From contig NC_134161.1 in assembly GCF_033958435.1 (NCBI RefSeq), positions 12,958,001 through 13,022,000 of the forward strand: a stretch of 64,000 nucleotides of DNA, written 5' to 3'. The DNA comes from Carettochelys insculpta (taxonomy: Eukaryota; Chordata; Testudines; Carettochelyidae). The position numbers were made by a program, and so were the translations under genes. Positions within the stretch are counted from its first letter, which is position 1. The number at the start of each line of letters is the position of its first letter. Below the pieces are notes generated by a model. That model was not told where the DNA came from and made no database searches. It worked only from the letters and a program-made list of their open reading frames with translations. Shown here piece by piece: positions 22,661 through 33,734 of the stretch.

Positions 22661-23040
22661 ATTCCTAGAATCATAGGGTTGGAAGAGACCTCAGGAGGCC
22701 ATCAAGTCCTCTCTTGGCAGTCTCTCAAGAATGAGCAAGATGTCTTCCTGTCACCCTCCTGTTGGTGAGTCCATTGATGGCTGCCCAGCACAGTTCTGGA
22801 GCTCCTGATCTCGTCACAGAAAGGGCAGGTGCTGATAGCTGTTGGAGGGACAGGGGCAGTTTTTGCCACTCTTTTCTTCTTCTCTGCCTCTCCTCGTCTG
22901 CACTGTGTTGGGACCTCTTAAATTCCCCCGCCCTGCCCCCACAGATGACCGCTCTCCACTGGGGATTGTCCTGGGCGAGGTTCTCCCAAGAGTTCCATCA
23001 AGTCCAATCCCTGCTAAAAGCAGTACCAACCCCATCCGAT
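22661..23040 (-). mobile_element. CR1 LINE 3' end split by a later insertion
   Basis: The plus strand reads 'AGAATCATAGGGTTGGAAGA', 'GACCTCAGGAGGCCATCAAG', then resumes at 22,995 with 'CCATCAAGTCCAATCCCTGC' and 'AAAGCAGTACCAACCCCATC'. Together these form one antisense CR1 3' end. The 285 bp in between belong to another retrotransposon. Confidence 0.85.
22699..23005 (-). mobile_element. Zinc-finger LINE, copy 3, nested in CR1 with 11-bp target-site duplication
   Basis: CCATCAAGTCC occurs at both edges (22,699-22,709 and 22,995-23,005), so the body is 22,710-22,994. On the minus strand it contains 'CACAGTGCAGACGAGGAGAG', also present in copy 2 at about 14,748, and encodes a decayed finger beginning 'STCPFCDEI' with 'LGSHQWTH' following. 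It ends in 'GACTGCCAAGAGA', close to the tail of copy 2. It is strongly 5' truncated. Confidence 0.85.
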
Positions 23041-26000
23041 TCCAACTAGACTACAGGAAGGAGGGAAAAGAGAGACCTCCTGGAAAGAAAGTGTCATGGA
23101 AACAGATGAAAGTTATGGAGTCAGCAAAGTAGCACTCAACTCTCTGCCCCGACAACTGCCCCTAGGACTTCAGCTGTAGAAGTTACTCTTCATGGCCATA
23201 CTGAGTGCAACATCACACAGGGCTACTGTGAACCTGCACCCATGTTCCACCCCTTTCCAACATCTCCTTTCCCATCTCCATCTTCTATTTGACAAGTCAC
23301 CACCCATGTCCATCTGAATTAGACTACTAGTTCCCTGTGGAGTACCTGGGCACATGAACAGGTACCAGGGTCAGTGCTTATTTTCTGGCAGAGCTCCAGT
23401 ATCTCCTCAGAAGCTTAAAACCCAGAGAATTTAGGCCAAATATTGCTCCCAGCTTCCATAGCACTAAACAGCTTAGAATGGTACCAGCACCAGGGGAGTT
23501 GTTCTAGGGCCTATGGGAGTCTCACAAGGCACTGTGAGAGCTTGAGCCCCCTTCGTCTGCAGTGTCTTGGTCAGTTGGAAATATCCCACGATGTCTTTCA
23601 CAGACACCCCGCAATGGACTGTGTGATGAATCAGGGGGGTGTTTACCTTATTATGTTACATGTGAGTTCTACTGTCCTGTAGTAACCCTGCGTATGTTCC
23701 TCACATTCTTACAGACATGGTGATGGGAATTTAGGGTGCGACTTCCACTCAGGGAGGCTGCCCCAGCCTCCCTCACATACACAGTGGTGGACCCTCTTTG
23801 TAACCTTACCAGGCAGTGGCATTGGAACGTTTTTACGGTGGGAGTGCTAGCCTTTTCCTTTACTTCTGTCCAAGTTCCCCAGCTCCACAGAGCTGTGGCT
23901 GGGAGCCGGGCCGTGGCTGTGGAGGCAGGGGAGAAATGCAGAGGTAAGGGGTCCAATGCTGGAAACCCACATACAGGGACAGGAGCAGAACCCTGCCTCT
24001 TGGGCTCATCAGGAAACGTAATTGATTGAAGCACTGAGTTTCAGTAAAACAAATATTTGGAATGTACTAGCAGACTTTCTGTCCTCTGTCCCAGTCTCCC
24101 TCCCATGAGTGCTGAGATACTATGACAGCCTTAGAAAATCCTAGGTAGAAGAATAGAGGAAGGGTTGTGGGCATAGGTAGATAGGTGGTTATGGGGACTG
24201 ACGGATGGATAGGTAGATTTGCTGACCTAGGAAAACTGTTAGGTTTAAGAGATGTACAAAAGCCTCTGTTATCTCAGCTCAGGAACCAAGAGTTGGGAAC
24301 AATGATCAGCAGGGGCAAACCTATGTCAATGTCGAAAATCAACACCTGCCACCTGACAGAGATATGTTTTCCTGGCCTGGAAGTGCTGCTGAAGACTGTA
24401 GCAGGCCAGGGGTTGAGCACTGGGGCTACATCCCAGCACAGGGCCCTGTTCTACTAGCTGAGAGCCCTTTGATTTTGTTCAGGTCACCATCTCTTGGAAA
24501 TGAGTGGTTGGAATGGCTTATGTGATGCCTTACAGGTCTGGAGTTGTTACTACTCCAGTCACATGCAACAGACAGCTCAGCTCCACTTTAAAGGTGCCCT
24601 TGAAGTGGTTTTCCCATTTGCATTTATGTGGCCACACTTAATCTTGGCCTGGCTTACCAGCTGCCCTCAGGAATGGCTGGAGCTTTGAGATTTGGCGTTT
24701 TGGGGCTGCATTGGCATCCAAGGAATGTGGAATGTAGAGGGAGAAATGATTGTTGAGTCAGCCGAGTCCCTCCAGCACAAGCATATCAGAGAACAGCTTG
24801 GGTGAGGGCTTTGATTTTGAGAAAGACAAATAAATTGCCTATGAAAATAGGCCCAATGTTGGCAAACACTGGCTCCTTCACTACCCACTTAAATGTCTCA
24901 TTTGAAGGGTGCAGTGTGATTCACTAGTTCAGATCCCACATTCCCCTTGTCAGGACTCCTGGGTCCCTAGCAGGCTCTGGCACGGGTTCAGGGTGTGGCT
25001 TCAGAGTGAACACTCCACTTCTTTCTGTCTCAGTTCCTATACCAGTACAATGAGAAGAGTGGTGACCCCCAGATATTTCAGAACCTCAGAATGACCAGCA
25101 AAGCAAGCCAGGAAAGCCTCCAAAAACCAGCAGCTGATGATGTCTATTTGGCCAAGGACTAGGAGCGTTGTCCAGTGAGGGCAGTGGGACTAATGTTAGA
25201 TTGTTATGAGCCTAATTCTGCTCCTCTGCTCAAGACAAACTCTACTTGCCCTGGCGTTTTAAATGACTGTGCTTCCCTTTATTCTGGAGCGCACAAGGCT
25301 ACCTGGTCAGTATTTTACGCCCATTTGGAGGCAGGGTAAATGGCCCAGATTGCAGGGCAGCAACAACTTGGACCCACTATCTTGACATATGCCCTAATGT
25401 GTGATCTATTTACCACCTCCACCCCCCGGTCACACTGTGGCAGCCCAGGAAGTGTTAACGGATGGGTCAGTTACTTCTTCGAAGGCAGGTGATTAACCCC
25501 AGGCGAGACAAAGGAGGGCGAGAAGCTCTCCTGAGTCGGTGTCTCAGCAAAGGGCCAGGCAAAGCTGCGTGGAGCGTGGTAATTCCAGCGTGAAAGGATG
25601 GGTGACTGCAGCTCTGTGACAGATCCCAGCAAAGTGAGTGAGCAGCCCAGAGGACCAGCAACGGATTATAAGAGCCAGACCCTGGCTGTGTTTTGTGGGA
25701 GATGGAGCTGGGTCTTCCTGCGCTCCTGTTCAGGGAGTAGACTCTAAAGCACGTGACATGCTGGGATGGCCCTTCCTCATTACAGGCTCTGAGCACCTCC
25801 CCATGGCAAATGGGTGTCACCCTCATGGTGGGAGGTGTTTCATCCCCAGTTTAGAGAGACAGTGGCAGAGAGCAATCAAGGGATTTGCCCAAGATCAAAT
25901 ATGAGACTTGTGGCAGAGGTGGGATAAGAATTTAGATTTTAAGGGTCTCAATCCACTAGGGAACAGTGCAACCTCGGGCTGAATTTATCATGACCCAAGG

Positions 26001-27614
26001 GTGTGGGGAGATCTTGCTAATCTTGGCAGCCCCTAGACAGTGTCCCTACTTTAAAGACCAGTCACTGCAGTTCTGTGGCATAGAAGTACCCATAGTCACT
26101 AGGTGCTATGGTTATAACGATAATCTTCTGAGCTAGGAGACTCCAAAATAGAGACCGTCAGGTTCCAGGGCAGCTGAGCTGGCCCCTGTCAGCAGTGCTA
26201 AATTCATTTACAAGAAAAAGACAGAAAAATAATCAAGTGAAATTAAATTACCCTCCATAATTTCATCAGGCTGGGCTGGTGTCCTGACAGCACCTGATGT
26301 TCATTACGCCAAATCCAAAAGTGGTGTCCTTGTGGTACTCCAATGGAAAGTGCTGCCTGATTTCCCCCCCACCCCCGGCCCCCCAGCTCCAATTTCCAAA
26401 GGATATGCTGAGTTAAGGGTTATAATCCTCAACAGCTGCCTGATTTACTCAGCTCATTTTTCTACCCTTCGTTAGAGATGCTGACACAGATCTCAGAGGC
26501 ATGATCTTCCTCCTTTTGCTGCCCTTTCTTTGAGAATTGGCTTTTTTTACCAGCAAAGTGTGTGATGGATACCTTAGCATGATGCTCCAGCAGACAGGAC
26601 TGGTACAATAGAGCCTATCTACAAGGAGCTGAAATCACATTTGATACCAGCCTGTTTAGGCCCACTCTCAGGGTGACAATTGGCTGGACAAATCTGACCC
26701 TCTTCACATTGTATAATTGGGCAGTTCTAACATCAGCATAGGGCGACTGAAAGCATAGGGCACATCGGGGTCTTAATGTCCACTGTATCACCTCTTTCTA
26801 CCCCTGTTCTGCGGTTCTGCTTCCTCCCAGGAGAATCTTATTAGCTTAAAGGTAAAAAATCCTGCCTGACCTCCTAGCAGAACATCGAACCTGTGAATGA
26901 GCCATTCAAGTGGTAATGAAGATATTTAATAGACATTTGCCAACCCCTGGATATACTGTCAGTTTCTGAATTTACTGTGTTAGCCTAAAGGACCTTGGTT
27001 TATAATTTGCTTTAAAATATTTTATTAGTGTGTTGCTGAAGATTATAAAATCACATCTCTAAGAAATCATCTCCTTTTCCAACCCCCGCCCCGCCGTCCC
27101 CACGTGTCAATAGGCAGAGGGGCACCAGTTTTGTAATACTGCATAAATCTGAAGGATTAACCTGATCAGCTTCTTGGTGAGAGAGTCAGATTCTTTAAGA
27201 AGTCCAGCGAGCTCCACCCCTTCACTGATCAGTATCTCCTGCAATCCTACAAATTGCAAGTCAGCAGCACTTAGAGGCTTTAAAAGCTATTCCTTGCCCA
27301 CCTCCTGGTAATGTAAAATATGCCACAAAGTTCTTCCTTTCTTGATTTAGACCTCATGTTTATCAGGTACATGTCCAGGGACATTTTGTCAGGGCTAGAC
27401 AGTCAAAACTGGCTTAGGATAAACAAAGGACTTTCCTGCACTGAGAACCTCTCTTTGGGCTATACTCAAATCTTGAGGCCTGTGAAGAGCACACAATGGG
27501 GCATGAAGAGAGTTAGAGAAGCCTGCAGTCAGCCAAGGAAACTCTATCATTGGGCCTTGCTAGTCTCTGCTCTGTCTTGATAAGTTCAGTCTTAGAACCA
27601 GTCAGCATGGCCAC
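23041..27614. other. Long stretch without recognisable genes
   Basis: Only MIR-like scraps were found: about 25,020-25,095 ('CAGTTCCTATACCAGTACAA') and about 25,842-25,925 ('GGATTTGCCCAAGATCAAAT', 'GTGGCAGAGGTGGGAT'). The part at about 26,190-27,060 is AT-rich, largely free of young repeats, and could be conserved non-coding sequence. No coding frame is supported. Confidence 0.45.
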
Positions 27615-28042
27615 AACTCTGGGGGCTGGAGCACAAGGCCTATGAGGAGAGGCTGAGGGATTTGGGCTTACTGAGTTTGCAGAAGAGAAGAGTGAGGGGC
27701 AATTTGCTAGCACCCTTCAACTTCCTGAAGGGGGTTTCTAAAGAGGATGGGGAAGAGCTGTTCTCAGTCGTGATGGATGGCAGAACAAGGAACAATTGTC
27801 TCAAGTTACAGTGGGGGAGATCTCGTCTGGATAGCAGGAAAAACTATTTCACTAGGAGGGTGATGAAGGAGGCCCTGGAATGCATTACCTAGAGAGGTGG
27901 TGGAATCTCCATCCATAGACGCTTTAAGTCCTGTCTTGACTTAGCCCTGGCTGGGTTGATTTAGTTGCAGTTGATCCTGCTTCAGGCAGGGGGCTGGACT
28001 TGATGACCTCCTGAGGTCCCTTCCAGCCCTAGGATTCTATGA
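27615..28042 (+). mobile_element. CR1 LINE 3' portion
   Basis: The translation has 'LLSLQKRRVRGNLLAPFNFL' and 'RSRLDSRKNYFTRRVMKEAL', the conserved end of CR1 ORF2. It is followed by the untranslated tail 'GGGGGCTGGACTTGATGACC' and 'GGATTCTATGAAC'. 5' truncated and frame-shifted. Confidence 0.9.
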
Positions 28043-28129
28043 ACTTTGCCATTGCACAGCTTCCTGGGATATCGGTCGGAGTATTGACTGAGGATGAATT
28101 TCAAGATTTTGATCATGGTTTGTCCTCCA

Positions 28130-28310
28130 TGTGTTTGGGAGGTAGCATGGCTCAGTGTGCAGCACACTGGAATGATGCTTGGTTCTAATTCCTTTTTCTG
28201 CCTTTGACCTTCTGGATAATCTCAGGCTGTTTCATTTCTTTACCATGCCTCCATTTTTAAAATGGGGTTTTTGAAAAGCCTTTGTAAAGTGCTTGGATAG
28301 AAGTGCTATG
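28130..28310 (+). repeat. MIR-like SINE, nearly full length
   Basis: The order of parts fits MIR: a tRNA-like head ('GGAGGTAGCATGGCTCAGTG', 'GGTTCTAATTCC'), a core ('TTGACCTTCTGGATAATCTC') and the tail 'CCATTTTTAAAATGGGG', then 'AAAGTGCTTGGATAGAAGTG'. Diverged. Confidence 0.65.
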
Positions 28311-28439
28311 TCTGAGCTAAGTCAGTCTCATCTGCTATCTGTTGCATCATTCCAAGCTGGCCTTGAATGAACTCTCATATTTTTTCTCAAAAGTCTAACT
28401 GCACCCTAAGACAACAGAAGCAGGAGTTGTCCAGGGATT

Positions 28440-28590
28440 CTGCTGCAAATCACAAACTCATATTGCGCTAGAACTGGAAGGAACCTCAAAAGGTCATGAA
28501 GTCCAGTTCCCTGTCCTCACGGCAGTACCAAGCACCATCCCTGCTAGATATTTAGCCAACCTGTTCTTAAATATCTCCAGTAATGGATGT
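28440..28590 (-). mobile_element. CR1 LINE 3' end fragment
   Basis: The plus strand reads 'CTAGAACTGGAAGGAACCTC', 'AAAGGTCATGAAGTCCAGTT', 'AAATATCTCCAGTAATGGA', the antisense of a CR1 3' region. It breaks off at about 28,590. Confidence 0.85.
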
Positions 28591-30999
28591 TGTTGGGGGG
28601 TTTATTGGACATCCCAGCTGCTGTGCATCTTGAGTGGATTCGGACGACATTTAATGCTGATCCACTGAATCTCAGTGGAGCCCTAGAAAGGACTGTCTAC
28701 CAGTCTCCGTATCAGTCCATTCTGTACAGGATTTTCAGCTTGGCTTCACTCAGGGAGGCTCACACCTCTGGTCCACTCAACAGATATCCTGCAGCCCCCT
28801 CCTTCATATCACCTGGATTACCTAGCACCTCCCACTGTGCGGAGCCAGGGAGCTTCACCTCCCTCAAAGGCACGTCATCCTTACTAAGCAGACAGAATTG
28901 TCATCAATTTAGTCCTCACTCTATTTTCTGAAGAGCTGTCCCCAGCAGTGGCTACAATAAAAAAATAGATTGTACAACAAGCCAATGATGGAGCCAGCAA
29001 GTTAATTCAGTGGTCAGTGGTAGAAGTCATGCAATCAACCAAATGATTCCAGCAAAACATTCCAAGAGGCCTTGAGTGGATCAGCTGACTTCAATCATCG
29101 GAGCAGAAAGTCAGTTTACCACGTCACGGGCCAACATGTGTCTTGTTCTTAGTGTCCTCCTCCATTGCATGCTGCCATCTTTGTTTGGCTTTTCTGGACC
29201 CACACGACCGCCTGTACTTTGTGTGTCTGATGTTAGCCATTACTCTCTAAGAGCACCGGTTCCTCTTACACAGCTTGATTACATGAGGGAGCTGCGTTCC
29301 AAACCACATGTTATGAATTAGGTCCATTAATTCAATCTATGTCTGTTTGTTTTTGCCTCTTGGCCAAAAAACAAAACAAGAAGACAGGAATCCAGGCTCA
29401 ACAAGTTGATCTGAAGCCACATCACAATCGGAACTAAATCCTCTGACCAGAAAGAAATATCAGGAGGACTTTCAACATTGCTTACAAACATTTATCTCCC
29501 TTAACATCCATTTAATAGTGTTTTCTCTTCCCCCCACCCTTTTCCACCCTCAGGTCCTTTTATTTCCATTTAGAGCAAAGAAAGACAAAATTCCCTTTAA
29601 TCCCAGGAGCAGAATCTAATTTTGATTAGAATCTAATTAATGTGCACACATCAAGCCATCTCCAGGCCATTGACTTGAAAGGAGTTACATAAGGAATGAA
29701 TAGAGAATGAAAAATGAGTTGATTAGTGCCAGGGAGGAAGTCGGATGTTGCTTTCTGGCCCAATCAGGGCTGCATATTAAATCACTTAGCAAAGTTATTG
29801 CTCATGATTTGCAGTACACGGACAGTCCAAAAGCCTAAAGATCTGTTTATCCACACAGTGCATAACAATACTGCCTCTTCCTGCTCTGGAGGGGCAAGCT
29901 CAGGGTCCAGAGCCATGGTGGTCTGGTGTTTACAGACAAAGGCCTGGGGACTCCCGCCCGAGAACCAACGGTTCCTTGACCCCTGAGTAGGATACCAGTG
30001 TTCAAGTGGGATGCCAGTAGGCCGACTGATGGATTTTTTAGCCTTTCTTTCACAGATGCCGAGAGCACTGGACTTATTTCAAAATCCCACCCAGATCACC
30101 TGACCCCTCTTCTTTGCAACATGTGTTTCAAGGCCAGAAAGGTTAGATCACTTGTCTAGGGCTCCAGGGGAACCCTTATGAGATGGTAACTGTATGTGCA
30201 GCACATCTGTGAGGAGATTAAATTGTAACTGTTTTTTTGTAAATGAGAAATTTAGTATTTTATTGGTTGAAAACATATCAAAAAATCCAATTTAAAATTT
30301 AAAAATCTGATTTTTTTTCTATATTTAAAAAAATCATCTTTTTAGCTACCCTGGCGAGGAGGCCATTGGGCTGTTCCTACAGCCATGCACTCAGCACAGT
30401 ACCGAAGTCCTTCATAAAATTCGGGAGAAGGTGACAGCGCGGAGTTGGTTATTATTAAAGCAGCAATAATTCCTGCTTGGTGGTGAATAGGTCTTTTATG
30501 AAACCAACTCCTGCACAAAATGTGGCCCAATGTGATTTACAAGGTGCTATTGTGCTTTTATTAATGCCAAGTGTTTGAAAGCAGCCTGCACTCCTTGGCC
30601 CTGCTGCTGGCATGTGTAGGGGTGCTAATAGAACAGAGCACGTAGGGGAATTAAAACTCAGAAATGTTTAAATTAATGTGCTCAGCAGGGAAACATTTAG
30701 GAATACCTTTATAGCCAGTACCCCATCAGAACTGTTAACAAAGCCCAAAGGTGACCTTGGTAAGGAACAAGAGGTTCTACAGTTCATTTTTTGATAAGGA
30801 CTTTATATTTGTACCACTCCTTTCTTGCAGAAAGGTTAGTAACCACGATTGCTAGTTAAATAGGAGTCACTTGTTCCACTATCTTCTAGGCTGCTGCGCA
30901 GACCTGCTTAGCCATGCTACAAACAATACTGCAGGTAGTTATGATGAGGAGGGAGACGTAGAATAGGTAAAATGTACATAATGGAGATGGGGGCTACTA
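28591..30999. other. Repeat-poor stretch, possible conserved non-coding sequence
   Basis: No repeat or gene was recognised. The parts at about 29,560-29,720 ('CTAATTTTGATTAGAATC', 'AATTAATGTGCACACATCAA', many TAAT cores) and about 30,185-30,350 (very AT-rich) have the look of gene-desert conserved elements. That is an impression only. Confidence 0.35.
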
Positions 31000-31855
31000 T
31001 GAGGTGGGTGCATGATTGGTTGGAAAACTGTTCCCAGAGAGTAGTTATCAATGGTTCACATGGCATGAGTGAGAGGGCATAATGAGTGGGGTCCCTCTGG
31101 CATCAGGTCTGGTTTTGTTCAATATCTTGATCAGTGATGTAAGTAATGGCATAGAGAATACATGTATAACATTGTGGATAATACCACCCTGGAAGGCGTT
31201 GCAAGTGCTTTGGAGGATAGAATTATAATTCAAAATGATCTGGAGAAACTGCAGAAATGGTCTGATATACATAGGATGAGAGTTAATAATGACAAAAGCA
31301 AAGTACTCTGTCTAGGAAGGAGCAATCAGTTGCATGCATACAAAACAGAAAATGACTGACTAGGATGAAGTACTGCAGAAAGGATAGTGGACCACAAGCT
31401 AAACAGGAGTCGACTGTGTAACACTATTGCAAAAAAAAGGTAACTTCATTCTGGGATGTATCACCAGGAGTGCCTTAAATAAGAAATTCTTCTGCTCTGC
31501 TCTGCTCTGCACTGATTAGGCCTCAACTGGAGCATTGTGTCCAGTTCTGGGTACCACCTTTCAGGAAAGAAGTGGAGAAATTGGCAGAAGTCCAGAGAAG
31601 TGCACCAAAAATAACTAAAGAGCCAAAAAACATGAGCTATGAGGAAAAACTGGAAACAATGGATTTGTTTCTTCTGGGAAAGAGAAGACTGAGAGGGGAG
31701 AGAATAACAATTTTCAAACACCTAAAAGGTGGTCTCCCCTCTGTTGACATGGAGATGCTTCATCTCATGTCCTTTGGAAAGCAGAGTGACTCCACATCTC
31801 TTCCTAAACCTCACTCTCCCTAAAAGAAGCCATACTTTGAGAGATGTCCGATGAC
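31000..31855 (+). mobile_element. CR1-family LINE, RT C-terminal part, degenerate
   Basis: In-frame pieces match the CR1 ORF2 protein: 'RMRVNNDKSKVLCLGRSNQL' near 31,280-31,335, 'RPQLEHCVQFWVP' near 31,520-31,555, and 'SYEEKLETMDLFLLGKRRLR' near 31,635-31,695. Many stops and frameshifts show an old copy. A (CTCTG)n run at about 31,493-31,511 lies inside it. Confidence 0.85.
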
Positions 31856-32117
31856 AACCCAGCCCTGGGTTTCACTGCTGTGCAGTGTGCTGAACTGCCG
31901 TAAGACACTCTTTGAGATACCATGGCTATAGAGCTGGAACAAGGCTTGCCTTGGGATGGCTCCTGAGTGCTTTTGTTAACGTAGCCAAAGGCTGAGGTGA
32001 TGGTGGGTAGAGGACACTGAGTTGAAATGATTACCCATTCCCTTTTTCATAAATGATGGGGGCTCCTAGCCTATCTGAGGAAGTAGGAATATTGAGAGTA
32101 GGGACCTTGTAAATCCA

Positions 32118-32262
32118 GGGTGTCCTACATGCTAGCCATGAGCCACATATGGCTGGTTGAGTGTTGAAAAAGAAATATATTTTCAGAATAATGAGGCTAA
32201 TTTGCTACAGGAGTCGCCATTGCAGTGACTCCTGCTTCAGAAAACTAGTTGGACATCACGGC
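32118..32262 (+). mobile_element. Short hAT-like element, copy B
   Basis: It has the inverted ends 'CCAGGGTGTCC' and, from the right on the other strand, 'CCGTGATGTCC'. It shares 'TTTTCAGAATAATG' and the 'CTAGTTGGACA' right end with the copy at 3.1 kb. The flanks TTGTAAAT and CTGTAAAC could be a decayed 8-bp target-site duplication. Confidence 0.6.
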
Positions 32263-32885
32263 TGTAAACTGAGACGCGAGGCTGGGCTGTGGATACAAAT
32301 GAGCATGTCTGCTAGGTGACTAATGTGTCTGTACTTCTCTCCCAGGGACCTGGTGATAGTATAGTCTTGTCTACTTGGGGACATTCAAGGAAGTTAATCC
32401 AAATTAACCGACATTCAGAATTTAAAGTGGCTTACTTGAACTGTATTAGATTTGTATGGATGTTTTCATCCTCCAGAAGCAGATAAAAAACAGACTTAAC
32501 CGTATTGTCAGGAAGACCCTAAGAATAGGAAAGGAAACAGTTCACTGTGAGAAACCCAGAAGCTGATATCCATTAACCCCACTCTGACCACATGGAAGTC
32601 ACATGCTTTACATTGGTGCCTGTACTCCAGTGTAAATCAGATTCAGTGTGGTTGCATGAGATTTTTCTCACTGGGGTAACAGTTGATGAGAGTCATAGAG
32701 CCACGAGGCTCAAATCTGCAAGGTGCTGAGCACTCTAAAGTTAAACTCACAATGGACTTTTGTCTTCCAGGTCAGGGTCTCAGCTGGTATCAGTTAGGAT
32801 AACTCTGCTGAAGTCAATGGAGTTTCGTGAAATACAAATGCTGTAGATCTGGCCTTCAGCATTCAGTACTTTGCTTAAGTAGTCC
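32263..32885. other. No recognised feature
   Basis: Unclassified. Phrases such as 'CACTCTAAAGTTAAACTCAC' and 'CTGAAGTCAATGGAG' occur, with no diagnostic structure. Confidence 0.35.
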
Positions 32886-33011
32886 CTTTTGCAGGAGACA
32901 AGTATCGGAGGGGTAGCCGTGTTAGTCTGGATCTGTAACAGCAATGAAGGGTCCTGTGGCACCTTATAGTCTATAAGGTGCCACAGGACCCTTCGGTGCT
33001 TTTGCAGGAGA
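32886..33011 (+). mobile_element. Foldback SINE with perfect hairpin and 13-bp target-site duplication
   Basis: The insertion (32,899-32,998) is flanked by CTTTTGCAGGAGA at 32,886-32,898 and 32,999-33,011. It starts as an ordinary tortoise-type SINE head ('TCGGAGGGGTAGCCGTGTTA', 'GTCTGGATCTGTAACAGCAA'). The segment at 32,946-32,969 is then followed, after one base, by its exact reverse complement at 32,971-32,994. Where a normal copy would continue from 'CCTTATAG' into the 3' half, this one turns back. The single clean duplication shows that the hairpin entered as one insertion or formed while it was being made. Confidence 0.9.
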
Positions 33012-33074
33012 GTGGAGTTAAACTCTGTATGGATTTAGGTACCTACCTGATCATTTTGAGCTCAACCTATCTCA

Positions 33075-33600
33075 TAAAATCAGCTATACTGGGTCAGAGC
33101 AATTATCCACTTAGCCAATATCTGGTCTTCCAATAGTGTCCAGTTCCAGATACCTTAAAATGAATGAGGAGAACAGGGTGAATGTCAAGTGATCATCCAA
33201 CTCTGTCTTGTCATTCAGTTCAGCTTCTGAAAGTCAGAGGCTTAGAGGCACCCAGAGCATGTGGTTGCATCCCTGACTGTAGTGTCTGACAGTCATTGAT
33301 GGACCACCATCCCACCACCCCATCACAGAACTGACACCATACCCCTTTGCTGGAATGTTCAGGGCTTCATTCTGAGGTTCAGATAAAGAACGTGGTGAGA
33401 ATTTTGCTTGTCAGGAAGAACTTTTTCCTCTGCCAGTAATTATGTACTTTTTAAAATGCTGTTTGTTCCAAGCTAATATCCTGTTCCTGGTCAGTTTGTT
33501 TCATATGGCTGTTCCGTGTCACACACGTGATTCATGTCATGTCCTTTCTAGTATATTTCTCAGATATATTAAACAATTGTGTAGTTTTCCCTAAGTGATA
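33075..33600 (-). mobile_element. CR1-type LINE 3' portion, diverged
   Basis: The plus strand has 'ACTGGGTCAGAGCAATTATC', 'CAGTTCCAGATACCTTAAAA', 'GCTTAGAGGCACCCAGAGCA' and 'GACAGTCATTGATGGACCAC'. These match in order the antisense LINE end seen at 47.9 kb. The right boundary is approximate. Confidence 0.65.
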
Positions 33601-33734
33601 TTTCCAGACTGGCACCAAGCAAACAAATGTTGAGTTGACCAAAGATAGACTCTAATCGCTTTTCTTTGAGCTGCCGTTTCAAATTGTGGTGGTGGTGGTT
33701 TCCTTTATTCTTTCACCTGGAGATAGATTTCCAG

